Source: Dinoroseobacter sp034111085 (GTDB lineage Bacteria > Pseudomonadota > Alphaproteobacteria > Rhodobacterales > Rhodobacteraceae). From it: a stretch of DNA of 64,000 nt. Location of the stretch: NCBI GenBank assembly GCA_034111085.1, contig JAWUXZ010000052.1, forward strand, positions 18,860-82,859, given 5' to 3'. The notes under the pieces are model-generated. The model saw only the letters and a program-made list of their open reading frames with translations. It did no database searches and was not told the origin of the DNA. Shown piece by piece: positions 26,184 to 33,965 of the stretch. Every line of letters starts with the position of its first letter. The stretch's first letter is position 1. The position numbers and the translations under genes are program-made.

Positions 26184-26587
26184 TGGAAATCGTTCTCGCA
26201 GCCCTTGTTGGCATCCTTGTTTCCGCTGGCGCTTACCTGATGATGAGCGGCCAGCTCGTGCGCTTTCTGTTTGGCCTTGTGCTGCTGTCGAACGCGGCCA
26301 ACCTCGTGATTTTCGCCTCCGGGCGCTTGGACTACGCGGCCCCGCCGTTCGTGCCAGACGGCTCTAGCGTGCCGGACGCGAATGTGGCCAACGCGCTGCC
26401 GCAAGCACTGATCTTGACCGCGATTGTTATCGGCTTTGGCCTGCTGGCGTTCGCGCTGGCGCTGGCCTTCCGCGCCTACCAAAGCTTCGGCACCGTAGAG
26501 ATGGACGATATGCGCGCTTGCGAGCCTGATCTTGACGCTGCCCCGACCCCCGACAGCCCGACCTTTGACAGAAAGCCTGACGCTTAA
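26183..26587 (+). CDS. mrpC: Mrp antiporter subunit C (NuoK-like)
   Basis: The 134-residue protein has three membrane helices and the NuoK/MnhC pattern (LFGLVLLSNAANLVIFASG, then DALPQALxLTAIVI-like ANALPQALILTAIVIGFG). The last 35 residues are a hydrophilic acidic and proline-rich tail that is longer than in a minimal MrpC. It follows mrpB in an overlapping TAATG arrangement. Confidence 0.93.
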   Translation: MEIVLAALVGILVSAGAYLMMSGQLVRFLFGLVLLSNAANLVIFASGRLDYAAPPFVPDGSSVPDANVANALPQALILTAIVIGFGLLAFALALAFRAYQSFGTVEMDDMRACEPDLDAAPTPDSPTFDRKPDA

Positions 26588-26588
26588 G

Positions 26589-28070
26589 ATGTTGCTGATC
26601 CTTCCCATCATCATTCCGTTGCTGACGGCGATCGTGACGCTGATCCTGCGCGGATCGGGCCGCGATTTTATCGTATCGCTTATCGGGGCAATTGCGCTGC
26701 TGATCTCTGGCTGGGTCTTGCTGGCCGAGGTTATGGAGAACGGCCCATTCGCGGTGCAGATGGGCAGCTGGGCAGCGCCGTTTGGGATCACGATGTTTGC
26801 GGATATTCTCGCCGCCGCCATGGTGCTTATCGCGGGCATCGTAGCCGTGGCCACGGTGATATATTCACACCAAGACGTGACCGAGGACGAGCGTCGCGTG
26901 GGCTTTCACCCTCTTGCCCATGCCCTGCTGGCTGGCGTGTGCGGCGCGTTTCTGACCGGAGATATCTTTAACCTGTATGTCTGGTTTGAGGTAATGCTGA
27001 TTGCCTCCTTCGGTTTGCTGGTCATTGGCGGACGCAAGGATCAAGTGGACGCGGCGGTTAAGTATGTTGGCCTCAACCTTGTTGCCACGCTCGCGTTCCT
27101 GTCAGGTGTCGGCATCCTTTACGGGGTGGCGGGCACGCTCAACATGGCGGACCTGCACCTCGCACTTCAGGGGCGCCAGAACGAGACGGCGGTGCTGGCA
27201 TCAGCCGCGTTGTTGCTGTTTGCGTTCGGCGCAAAAGCAGCGATGTTCCCGGTGTTTGCGTGGCTGCCTGCGTCCTACCACACGCCCGCTTTTGCGACCT
27301 CGGCACTGTTTGCAGCGCTGCTGACCAAGGTCGGCGTATATGCCTTGTTGCGCGTGTTCACGGTTGTCTATGACGGCGACGGCACTGCGATCCAGAACGT
27401 GCTTCTGGTGGGGGCTGTGCTGACGATGGTGATTGGTGTTCTGGGGGCAGCGGCGCAAAATAGCGTGCGCAAAATCCTTAGCTTCCACATAATTTCGCAG
27501 ATCGGCTACATGATCTTGGGCCTCGCGCTGTTCACACCGCTGGCGATCATCGGTGCGATTTTCTACCTGTTCCACCACATCATCGTGAAGGCTAACCTGT
27601 TTTTCATCGCCGGCGCTATTGCTTGGAAAACGGGCAGTGAAGACCTCGACAAAATCGGAGGCCTCTACAAAGCCGCACCGCTGCTGTCGCTGTTGTTCCT
27701 GATCCCGGCGCTAAGTCTTGCAGGCATCCCGCCGCTGTCAGGCTTCTGGGCGAAGTTCATTGTTGTGCAGGCCTCGCTAGAGGCTGAGGCATGGTGGGTC
27801 GCGTTTGCAGCCCTTGCCGTTGGCCTGATCACGTTGTTCTCGATGACGAAAATCTGGCTGGCGGCGTTCTGGAAAGACCATTCGGACCCCGCACATGATC
27901 TGTCGCGTCCATTGCCTGCCAGCATGATCTGGCCGATCGCGATCCTCGCAGTGATGACGGTCGTGCTGGGGCTGGGGGCAGGGCCGCTATATGCTATCGC
28001 CGAAGAGGCCGCCGTGACCTTGCTGGACCCGATGGCGTATGTCGTAGTTGTTTTGGGAGAGAGCCAATGA
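26589..28070 (+). CDS. mrpD: Mrp antiporter subunit D (NuoM/N-like)
   Basis: I chose the ATG at 26589, one base after the mrpC stop, giving 493 residues. An in-frame extension to 26532 would overlap mrpC and lacks a ribosome site. The protein has about 14 helices with the NuoM/N-type core (FEVMLIASFGLLVIGG, MFPVFAWLPASYHTPAFATSALFAALLTKVGVYALLR). MrpD is the second proton-channel-like subunit and pairs with MrpC. Confidence 0.95.
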   Translation: MLLILPIIIPLLTAIVTLILRGSGRDFIVSLIGAIALLISGWVLLAEVMENGPFAVQMGSWAAPFGITMFADILAAAMVLIAGIVAVATVIYSHQDVTEDERRVGFHPLAHALLAGVCGAFLTGDIFNLYVWFEVMLIASFGLLVIGGRKDQVDAAVKYVGLNLVATLAFLSGVGILYGVAGTLNMADLHLALQGRQNETAVLASAALLLFAFGAKAAMFPVFAWLPASYHTPAFATSALFAALLTKVGVYALLRVFTVVYDGDGTAIQNVLLVGAVLTMVIGVLGAAAQNSVRKILSFHIISQIGYMILGLALFTPLAIIGAIFYLFHHIIVKANLFFIAGAIAWKTGSEDLDKIGGLYKAAPLLSLLFLIPALSLAGIPPLSGFWAKFIVVQASLEAEAWWVAFAALAVGLITLFSMTKIWLAAFWKDHSDPAHDLSRPLPASMIWPIAILAVMTVVLGLGAGPLYAIAEEAAVTLLDPMAYVVVVLGESQ

Positions 28071-28405
28071 GTTTGATCCGCCGCTTTTGGGGCGCCGTCA
28101 CGCTATTTGTCTATTTCCATTACGAGTTGGTCGTGTCCTCGGTTCGCGTGGCTTGGGACGTGCTGACACCGCACAACTACGCGCGCCCCGGTTTTGTGGT
28201 CATGCCGCTGGATGCCAAAACCGATGTGGAGTTGATGCTGACGGCCAACCTGATCTCGCTGACACCCGGTACCTTGTCGGTGGACCTGAACGCAGACCGA
28301 TCCGAGTTGTTGGTCCACTCGATGTTCGGCGGTGATGATCCCAAAGGCGAAATCGAGGCGATGAAATATGGCATCGAGCGCCGGGTGCTGAGGGCCACAC
28401 GATGA
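28067..28405 (+). CDS. mrpE: Mrp antiporter subunit E
   Basis: The 112-residue protein is shorter than many MrpE proteins (about 160). It has one clear membrane region followed by the conserved cytoplasmic part with ANLISLTPGTLSVDLNADRSEL and VHSMFGGDD. The start overlaps the mrpD stop (ATGA). Confidence 0.92.
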   Translation: MSLIRRFWGAVTLFVYFHYELVVSSVRVAWDVLTPHNYARPGFVVMPLDAKTDVELMLTANLISLTPGTLSVDLNADRSELLVHSMFGGDDPKGEIEAMKYGIERRVLRATR

Positions 28406-28764
28406 CAGATTTGATGACAGTCTCGGGCCTTGGGCAGGTGTTGATCGACACCCGTCAAGATGGCCCGCTTGGGGCGGCGATCCTGTTTGCCTTTGCCTCG
28501 ATTACCATCGCGCTGATTTTTGCCACGGTCCGTTTGCTGAAGGGCCCGACATTGGCTGACCGGGTGGTGGCGCTCGATTTGATCTCGATCCTGCTGGGGG
28601 CGATGCTGGCGCTGTTTGCACTGGCCAGCCAAGTCGCGACCTATATGGACGCCGCGGTGGTGCTGGCGCTGGTGGCCTTCCTTGGCACAGTGGCGTTGGC
28701 GCGGTTCATGCTGCGCTCGGGGCGCGATTATGCCAAGCAGCAAGCTTCGGAGCGGAACCAATGA
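28402..28764 (+). CDS. mrpF: Mrp antiporter subunit F
   Basis: The 120-residue protein has three helices and the MrpF pattern (RLLKGPTLADRVVALDLIS, then ATYMDAAVVLALVAFLGTVALARF). A hydrophilic N-terminal stretch of about 20 residues precedes the first helix. It overlaps mrpE and mrpG by four bases each. Confidence 0.93.
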   Translation: MTDLMTVSGLGQVLIDTRQDGPLGAAILFAFASITIALIFATVRLLKGPTLADRVVALDLISILLGAMLALFALASQVATYMDAAVVLALVAFLGTVALARFMLRSGRDYAKQQASERNQ

Positions 28765-29108
28765 CTTGGATTGATTGGATTGCGGTGGTCTTGATGGTCG
28801 GAGGTGGCTTTTTCACCCTGATCGCGGGGCTGGGTGTGCTGCGGATGCAGGACGTGTTTATCCGCATGCATGCGTCGACCAAAGCGGGCACCTTAGGTGT
28901 TGGCATGATCTGCGGAGCGGTTGCACTTGAGATGGGCGGAGAGACGGCTGTGAAGGCCGTCGCGGTGATCTTCTTCATCCTGTTTACCGCCCCCATTGGT
29001 GCGCATCTTATTGCGCGGGCTGCATGGCGCGCGCGTGTTCCGTTGTGGCAGCAAGACGGGCAAGCCCCGGCGCGGCCTGACTTTATCTGCGAAGACGAAG
29101 CGCGCTGA
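28761..29108 (+). CDS. mrpG: Mrp antiporter subunit G
   Basis: The 115-residue protein has three membrane helices and the MnhG signature (GVLRMQDVFIRMHASTKAGTLG, then FFILFTAPIGAHLIARAAW). It is the last gene of the mrp operon; every junction from A to G overlaps or nearly touches. No clear terminator follows in the 57-base spacer before the VOC gene, so some read-through is possible. Confidence 0.94.
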   Translation: MTWIDWIAVVLMVGGGFFTLIAGLGVLRMQDVFIRMHASTKAGTLGVGMICGAVALEMGGETAVKAVAVIFFILFTAPIGAHLIARAAWRARVPLWQQDGQAPARPDFICEDEAR

Positions 29109-29165
29109 GCGCATTCGTTTGATTTGAGTATTTCCACCTAGATGAAGCAGAGGTAGCGTTGGGTC

Positions 29166-29750
29166 ATGTTCGCATTAGATCACCTCGTTATCGCCGCTGA
29201 GACCCTCGCCGAGGGCACCGCCTTTATGGAAGAGGCGCTTGGCATGGACCTTGCCCCCGGCGGCCAGCACACCTTCATGGGCACCCATAACCGGCTGCTG
29301 TCGCTTGGGCCGGGCACCTATCTTGAGGTGATTGCGATTGATCCTGAGCTGCGTGCGCCGGACCGTGCGCGGTGGTTTGGCCTTGATACATTTAAAGGCG
29401 CGCCGCGCTTGGTGTCTTGGGTCTGGTCTGCCGAGGATATGGCGCAGGTCGCACAGATGCCGGGTCGTTACGGCGCAGCGGAAGATTTTGCGCGCGGTGA
29501 TTTGCGCTGGCAGATGGCCTTGCCGGACGAAAGCCCGCTCGGAACGCTTGCGCCGCCGGTTTTGCATTGGGACGCGGTGAAGCCGCAGGACAGACTGCCT
29601 GATCTTGGGGTGCGCCTGACAAGTCTTAAGGTACAGCACCCACAGATTGAGGTCTTGCCCGAGATGGCTGATGCGCGCGTGTCTCGGGGCACAGGCCCGG
29701 CAAGCATCAGCGCCGCGTTTTCGATGCAGACGGGCGAATTCACGCTATGA
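29166..29750 (+). CDS. glyoxalase-like (VOC family) protein
   Basis: The 194-residue cytoplasmic protein starts MFALDHLVIAAETLAEGTAF, the usual opening of the Glyoxalase_3-like VOC group. It has the continuing pattern GGQHTFMGTHNRLLSLGPGTYLEVIAIDP. Metal-binding positions may be H6, H34 and the glutamate in YLEVIA. It is longer than, and unlike, methylmalonyl-CoA epimerase. Its stop overlaps the next gene (ATGA). Substrate unknown. Confidence 0.85.
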   Translation: MFALDHLVIAAETLAEGTAFMEEALGMDLAPGGQHTFMGTHNRLLSLGPGTYLEVIAIDPELRAPDRARWFGLDTFKGAPRLVSWVWSAEDMAQVAQMPGRYGAAEDFARGDLRWQMALPDESPLGTLAPPVLHWDAVKPQDRLPDLGVRLTSLKVQHPQIEVLPEMADARVSRGTGPASISAAFSMQTGEFTL

Positions 29751-30232
29751 TCCGCGCGGCAACGGTGGCCGATACAGGCGGCGTGCTGGCGATCTGGAAC
29801 GATGCGATCCGCAACACCTCTGCCACGTTCAATCCGGTGGAAAAGACGGCTGAGGCGTTCGCGGCGCTGCTGGAAGACAAGGCGGCGCGCGATCATCCGT
29901 TTTTAGTCGGGGTTGAGGGCAAAACGGTGCTGGGCTTTGCGACTTATGGCGCGTTCCGAAATGGTTTGGGCTATGGGCGCACGATGGAGCATTCGATTCT
30001 GCTGGCCCCGCAAGCGCAAGGCAAAGGCTTGGGACGCGGCTTGATGGAGGCACTGTTTGCCCATGGCCGCGCCCATGACATCCACAGTCTTTGGGCGGGT
30101 GTGAGTGGCGAAAACCCCGATGGGAAAGCCTTCCACGCGCGACTTGGGTTCGAGGAGATCGCGATTTTGCCGGAAGTTGGCTTCAAGTTCGGACGCTGGA
30201 TGGATCTGACACTTATGCGCAAAGCTCTGTGA
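29747..30232 (+). CDS. GNAT N-acetyltransferase (phosphinothricin acetyltransferase-like)
   Basis: The 161-residue protein has the GNAT acetyl-CoA loop QGKGLGRGLMEAL (motif A) and the surrounding pattern RTMEHSILLAPQA of the Pat/MnaT subgroup, which acetylates methionine sulfone, sulfoximine and phosphinothricin-type amino acids. The C-terminus KFGRWMDLTLMRKAL is also typical. It is translationally coupled to the VOC gene. Confidence 0.87.
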   Translation: MIRAATVADTGGVLAIWNDAIRNTSATFNPVEKTAEAFAALLEDKAARDHPFLVGVEGKTVLGFATYGAFRNGLGYGRTMEHSILLAPQAQGKGLGRGLMEALFAHGRAHDIHSLWAGVSGENPDGKAFHARLGFEEIAILPEVGFKFGRWMDLTLMRKAL

Positions 30233-30276
30233 ACTCCCCCTGACAGCGCCCTCGCAATAGTCTACAGGATTGCCCC

Positions 30277-30957
30277 ATGTCGATTTGGTCCCGCATAGGA
30301 GAAGCGCTCGCAGCCCTGCGCCAAGGTGAAGGCCTTGGTGCGATCTTTGACCGGCTGCGCGAGCCGCCCGAACGCTCGGTCGCGTTTGCGATTGCGGTGA
30401 TCGCGCTTGGGGCCAAAATGGCGAAAGCCGATGGACACGTGACCCGCGACGAGGTCACGGCCTTCCGCCAAGTTTTCACCATCCCCAAGTCCGAGGAAGC
30501 GAATGCCGCCCGCGTCTTCAATCTGGCCCGCGAAGATGTGGCCGGGTTTGAGGATTATGCCGCCCGCATAGAGCGCATGTTTGACGGCGAGCAACGTCCG
30601 CTGACCGACTTGATGGAAGGGCTGTTTCATATCGCTATGGCCGACGGCACCTACCATCCAGCCGAGGACGTGTTTCTTGGACGCGTGGCCGAGATTTTCG
30701 GGCTTGGCGATCCGTGTTTCAGGTCCCTGCGCGCGCAGTTTGTGCCCGATGCTCCGCGTGATCCGTATGAGATCCTTGGCGTGCCCTCAGGTGCCACTCT
30801 GGTGCAGATCAAATCAGCGTGGCGTCAGCTTGTGCGCGAAACCCACCCCGACGCGATGATCGCGCGCGGTGTACCGCAAGAGGCGGTGAAGTTGGCCGAG
30901 AAACGCCTGATCACCATCAACCGCGCTTGGGAAGAAATTCGCGCGGCGTCGGCCTAA
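30277..30957 (+). CDS. DjlA-like TerB/J-domain protein
   Basis: The 226-residue protein has a TerB-like helical domain (about residues 35-145, AKMAKADGHVTRDEV and GLFHIAMADGTYHPAED). A C-terminal J domain (about 158-226) contains HPD near residue 190. It is the layout of DjlA, a DnaK co-chaperone, but no N-terminal membrane helix is seen, as is common in alphaproteobacteria. It probably stimulates DnaK ATPase. The next gene begins five bases after its stop. Confidence 0.88.
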   Translation: MSIWSRIGEALAALRQGEGLGAIFDRLREPPERSVAFAIAVIALGAKMAKADGHVTRDEVTAFRQVFTIPKSEEANAARVFNLAREDVAGFEDYAARIERMFDGEQRPLTDLMEGLFHIAMADGTYHPAEDVFLGRVAEIFGLGDPCFRSLRAQFVPDAPRDPYEILGVPSGATLVQIKSAWRQLVRETHPDAMIARGVPQEAVKLAEKRLITINRAWEEIRAASA

Positions 30958-30962
30958 ATCCG

Positions 30963-31967
30963 GTGCGCTTTGCCACTTATAACGTCGAGTGGTTCGACGC
31001 GCTTTTCAACGGTGCAGGTGCATTGCGATCGGATGGCGGCTGGTCGGGGCGCTACAACGTGACCCGCGCCCAGCAGATTGCTGCTTTGGGGCGGGTGTTC
31101 CAAACGCTCGACGCTGACCTGGTGATGATCATTGAAGCACCAGATCACAGCCGGCACCGCAGCACCGTCACAGCGCTTGAGAGCTTTGCTGCGGCGTTCA
31201 ACTTGCGTGCCCGCCGTGCGTTGATTGGCTTTTCAAACGACACCCAGCAGGAAATTGCGCTGCTCTATGATCCTGACGCGCTAAGCCCGCGCCATGATCC
31301 GCGCGCGACGAAGGACGCCCCGCAGTTTGATACGGCCTTGGCGATTGATGTCGATGTGGATGCAGCGCCTGAGACGATCCGGTTTTCCAAACCGCCCTTG
31401 GAGGTAGCACTTGAGACCGCCTCCGGCACGCCACTGCACCTGATTGGCGTTCACGCAAAATCAAAAGCGCCGCACGGGGCCACGACGGACGCAGAGGCAA
31501 CGCGCATTTCCATCGCCAATCGGCGCAAACAGTTGGCGCAGTGTATCTGGTTGCGCAGGCGGGTGGATGCGCATCTGGCGGCAGGCGATAGCGTTGTGGT
31601 CATGGGCGATCTGAACGACGGACCGGGGCTGGACGCGTTCGAGCAGCTCTTTGGTCGCTCGGGCGTTGAGATTGTTTTGGGCGGCCCAGGGCAGACGCCC
31701 CTTTACGACCCGCACGCGGCGCAAGGCCTGTCGCGCCCGCTTGCAGCCACGCCGACCAGCGCGCGCTTTTTCAACCGCAAGACCAAGCGCTGGCTGAGTG
31801 TGCTGCTCGACTACATAATGGTGTCGCCCGACTTGGCGGCCAAGGATGGGGCGTGGCGAATTTGGCATCCGTTTGACGATCCAGAATGCTGGGCCGATGA
31901 GGGATTGCGGGACGCACTGCTGAGCGCGTCAGATCACTTCCCGGTGACGTGGGATATTGATCTCTAG
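30963..31967 (+). CDS. endonuclease/exonuclease/phosphatase-fold protein
   Basis: Using the GTG at 30963 the protein has 334 residues and begins with the first EEP-fold strand (FATYNVEWFDALF). Other fold residues are visible: IIEAPDHSRH, VHAKSKAPHG, VVMGDLNDGPG and the final ASDHFPV with the catalytic histidine-aspartate pair. Start at 30819 would overlap the J-domain gene by 139 bases and is rejected. It could act on DNA, RNA or phospho-esters; the substrate is unknown. Confidence 0.85.
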   Translation: MRFATYNVEWFDALFNGAGALRSDGGWSGRYNVTRAQQIAALGRVFQTLDADLVMIIEAPDHSRHRSTVTALESFAAAFNLRARRALIGFSNDTQQEIALLYDPDALSPRHDPRATKDAPQFDTALAIDVDVDAAPETIRFSKPPLEVALETASGTPLHLIGVHAKSKAPHGATTDAEATRISIANRRKQLAQCIWLRRRVDAHLAAGDSVVVMGDLNDGPGLDAFEQLFGRSGVEIVLGGPGQTPLYDPHAAQGLSRPLAATPTSARFFNRKTKRWLSVLLDYIMVSPDLAAKDGAWRIWHPFDDPECWADEGLRDALLSASDHFPVTWDIDL

Positions 31968-32030
31968 CGACGTTTGCCCCTTCAAAGGCCCAGTGAAGTC
32001 CCCATATTGAGACCATCGAAGGAGGACGCC

Positions 32031-32336
32031 ATGACCAAATCCATCGCAACACTGGCCCTGATCGCAAGCCTAACGACGGCACCCGCGCTGGCCCAAGAGA
32101 CCGACCAAAGCTTCGAGGAAGGCTTCAGCTTACTCGGCGAAGGCATGGCGCTGATAATGCGCGCGCTGGAAAGCGAGATGGCCCCAATGTTGGAAGCGCT
32201 TGGCGCAATGGTCGAGGACGCCAATGCCTACGAGTTGCCCGAGGTGCAGGAAAATGGCGACATCATCATTCGCCGCAAAGAACCCCTGACCCCTGAGCAG
32301 GACTTGGACCCAGAGACCGGCGCGACGGATCTTTAG
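32031..32336 (+). CDS. small exported protein, function unknown
   Basis: An ideal GGAGGA precedes the ATG at 32031; the 31974 start is not used. The 101-residue protein has a signal peptide ending APALAQ and a short acidic helical domain (EEGFSLLGEGMALIMRALE) followed by an unstructured tail. Similar small proteins are widespread in roseobacters, with no assigned function. It overlaps the convergent ppx by four bases. Confidence 0.8.
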   Translation: MTKSIATLALIASLTTAPALAQETDQSFEEGFSLLGEGMALIMRALESEMAPMLEALGAMVEDANAYELPEVQENGDIIIRRKEPLTPEQDLDPETGATDL

Positions 32337-33886
32337 CGCACCAGAACCCTCGCCTCAGCCTCGAGTGATTTCGCCAGACTTCGGAACCGCGCGTCAGACA
32401 CTTCTCCGTGCAGCACAGCCAAGTCCGGGGTCAGGTGCAAATCTAGCTCGCGCTTTTTCGGGAACCACTTGAGCGCCCCCATAAAGCCCGGCTCTTGCGC
32501 CGCAAGCATTGCGCCGAACCGCAGAGCTTTGCCGAGGATTTCGGCGCGCCGTTTGTCATCGTCTGAGATGAGACTAAACAGCGGCTCGAACCGGCTACCG
32601 CTGCGGCTGTTTTTGTAGCGGTGCAGCAGTGACAGGCCCAGAAACACGCGCTCGCTATGGGTCATGCCTGCGAGGTTGGCTTGGGTGGCGATGTCAAACA
32701 CCACCTCCGAGCGGTAGTCAGGATGGGCGCGCCAGCCGACGTCATGCAGATGACAGGCGGCGCGCACGATGCGCAGCTGGTCGGGTTTTGCGGACCTGTA
32801 GAGCGGAGCGAGAAAGTCGTAGAGCGCCTTGCCAAAGCCGGGCATTCGCGCGCTTCGCGCTTCGGTAAAACGGCTGGCTTCGATCAAGGGATCACGGCGG
32901 CGTTGACCTTCGGACATCTCCTCGTAAAGCAGCCCCTCGCGGATACCGAAGCTGGACACGGCCACGCTGGACGGCTTGAACGTCGCCAGAAGCGGGCGCA
33001 GCACCGACATTGCCTTTGGGATCAGCGAGATACGCGCATGGCCGATGCCGGTGCGTTGGCGCAGATCCTCAAGTTCATGTTTTTCCACCCAATCCATCGT
33101 GGCGCGGATGGCTTTCGGCTTCATCTCGTATTCGTGCAGAACTGCCAGCGGATAGCCTTGGCGTAACATGTCGAGGCGTGCGAGCGCCCGCCACGATCCG
33201 CCGACCAGATAAAGACGCTTGCCTGTGACAGGCACGGTTGCTGCCAGACCCGCAAGTTCGGTCTTGATATGGGCGCGCAATCCCTTCTTGCCGCCTTTCA
33301 CATCTGCCAGTTTCAGTGGACCAAGCGCGGACGTGGCGCAGCGCCCGACGGTGCCCTTGGTGATTTCGGCGATCTCCATCGAAGACCCACCGATATCGCA
33401 CATGATGCCGTCGGCGCCGGGCCAACCCAGCAGCACACCTTGGGCTGACAAACGCGCCTCTTCCGCGCCATCGATGACCCACAGCTTCAGGCCTGTGTTT
33501 GCCTCAATCTCAGAGCAGAACGCCGGGCCATCGGAGGCCTCGCGAATCGCCGCTGTGGCCACCGGAATAAGCGGGGTGACCTTCATGCCTTGGGCAATTT
33601 TGACAAATCGCGCAATGGCGGCGGCAGCCCTTAGCCGGCCCTCGGGGTTCAGCTTGCCGGAACGCGACAGGCCCGCCCCCAAGCCGCACATGACTTTTTC
33701 GTTGTAGAAATAAGCCGGTGCGCGCGCGGCCCCGTCGAACACAACCATCCGCACTGAGTTTGAGCCGACATCGATCACGCCCACCCGGCTGAGCGCACGG
33801 GCTTCGGGTTCCAGCCACGTCTCATGGGTGTCATGCGAAAAGGGCGACCAGCCCAATTGCGTTACCGCATCTGCGTCCACGCGCAT
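32333..33886 (-). CDS. ppx: Ppx/GppA-family exopolyphosphatase
   Basis: The 517-residue protein has an acetate/sugar kinase-like fold with the two phosphate loops VIDVGSNSVRMVVFDG (near residue 37) and MCDIGGSSMEIAEI. A C-terminal HD-like region (CHLHDVGWRAHPDYR) is present, as in full-length Ppx/GppA proteins. It removes terminal phosphate from polyphosphate or converts pppGpp to ppGpp. It lies 79 bases after ppk1 on the same strand, the usual partnership. Confidence 0.92.
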   Translation of the reverse strand: MRVDADAVTQLGWSPFSHDTHETWLEPEARALSRVGVIDVGSNSVRMVVFDGAARAPAYFYNEKVMCGLGAGLSRSGKLNPEGRLRAAAAIARFVKIAQGMKVTPLIPVATAAIREASDGPAFCSEIEANTGLKLWVIDGAEEARLSAQGVLLGWPGADGIMCDIGGSSMEIAEITKGTVGRCATSALGPLKLADVKGGKKGLRAHIKTELAGLAATVPVTGKRLYLVGGSWRALARLDMLRQGYPLAVLHEYEMKPKAIRATMDWVEKHELEDLRQRTGIGHARISLIPKAMSVLRPLLATFKPSSVAVSSFGIREGLLYEEMSEGQRRRDPLIEASRFTEARSARMPGFGKALYDFLAPLYRSAKPDQLRIVRAACHLHDVGWRAHPDYRSEVVFDIATQANLAGMTHSERVFLGLSLLHRYKNSRSGSRFEPLFSLISDDDKRRAEILGKALRFGAMLAAQEPGFMGALKWFPKKRELDLHLTPDLAVLHGEVSDARFRSLAKSLEAEARVLVR

Positions 33887-33965
33887 CCCCTTCGCGTCTC
33901 ACCCGTTGGGCGGGACCATAGGAAAGGCGGTGCGGGCGGGTCAAGCGCCGACCAGCTGGGAGGGC

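Noticed and set aside
29166..29750. VOC protein as methylmalonyl-CoA epimerase
   Set aside because: It is 194 residues rather than about 135 and has the Glyoxalase_3-like pattern, so the missing epimerase must be elsewhere.
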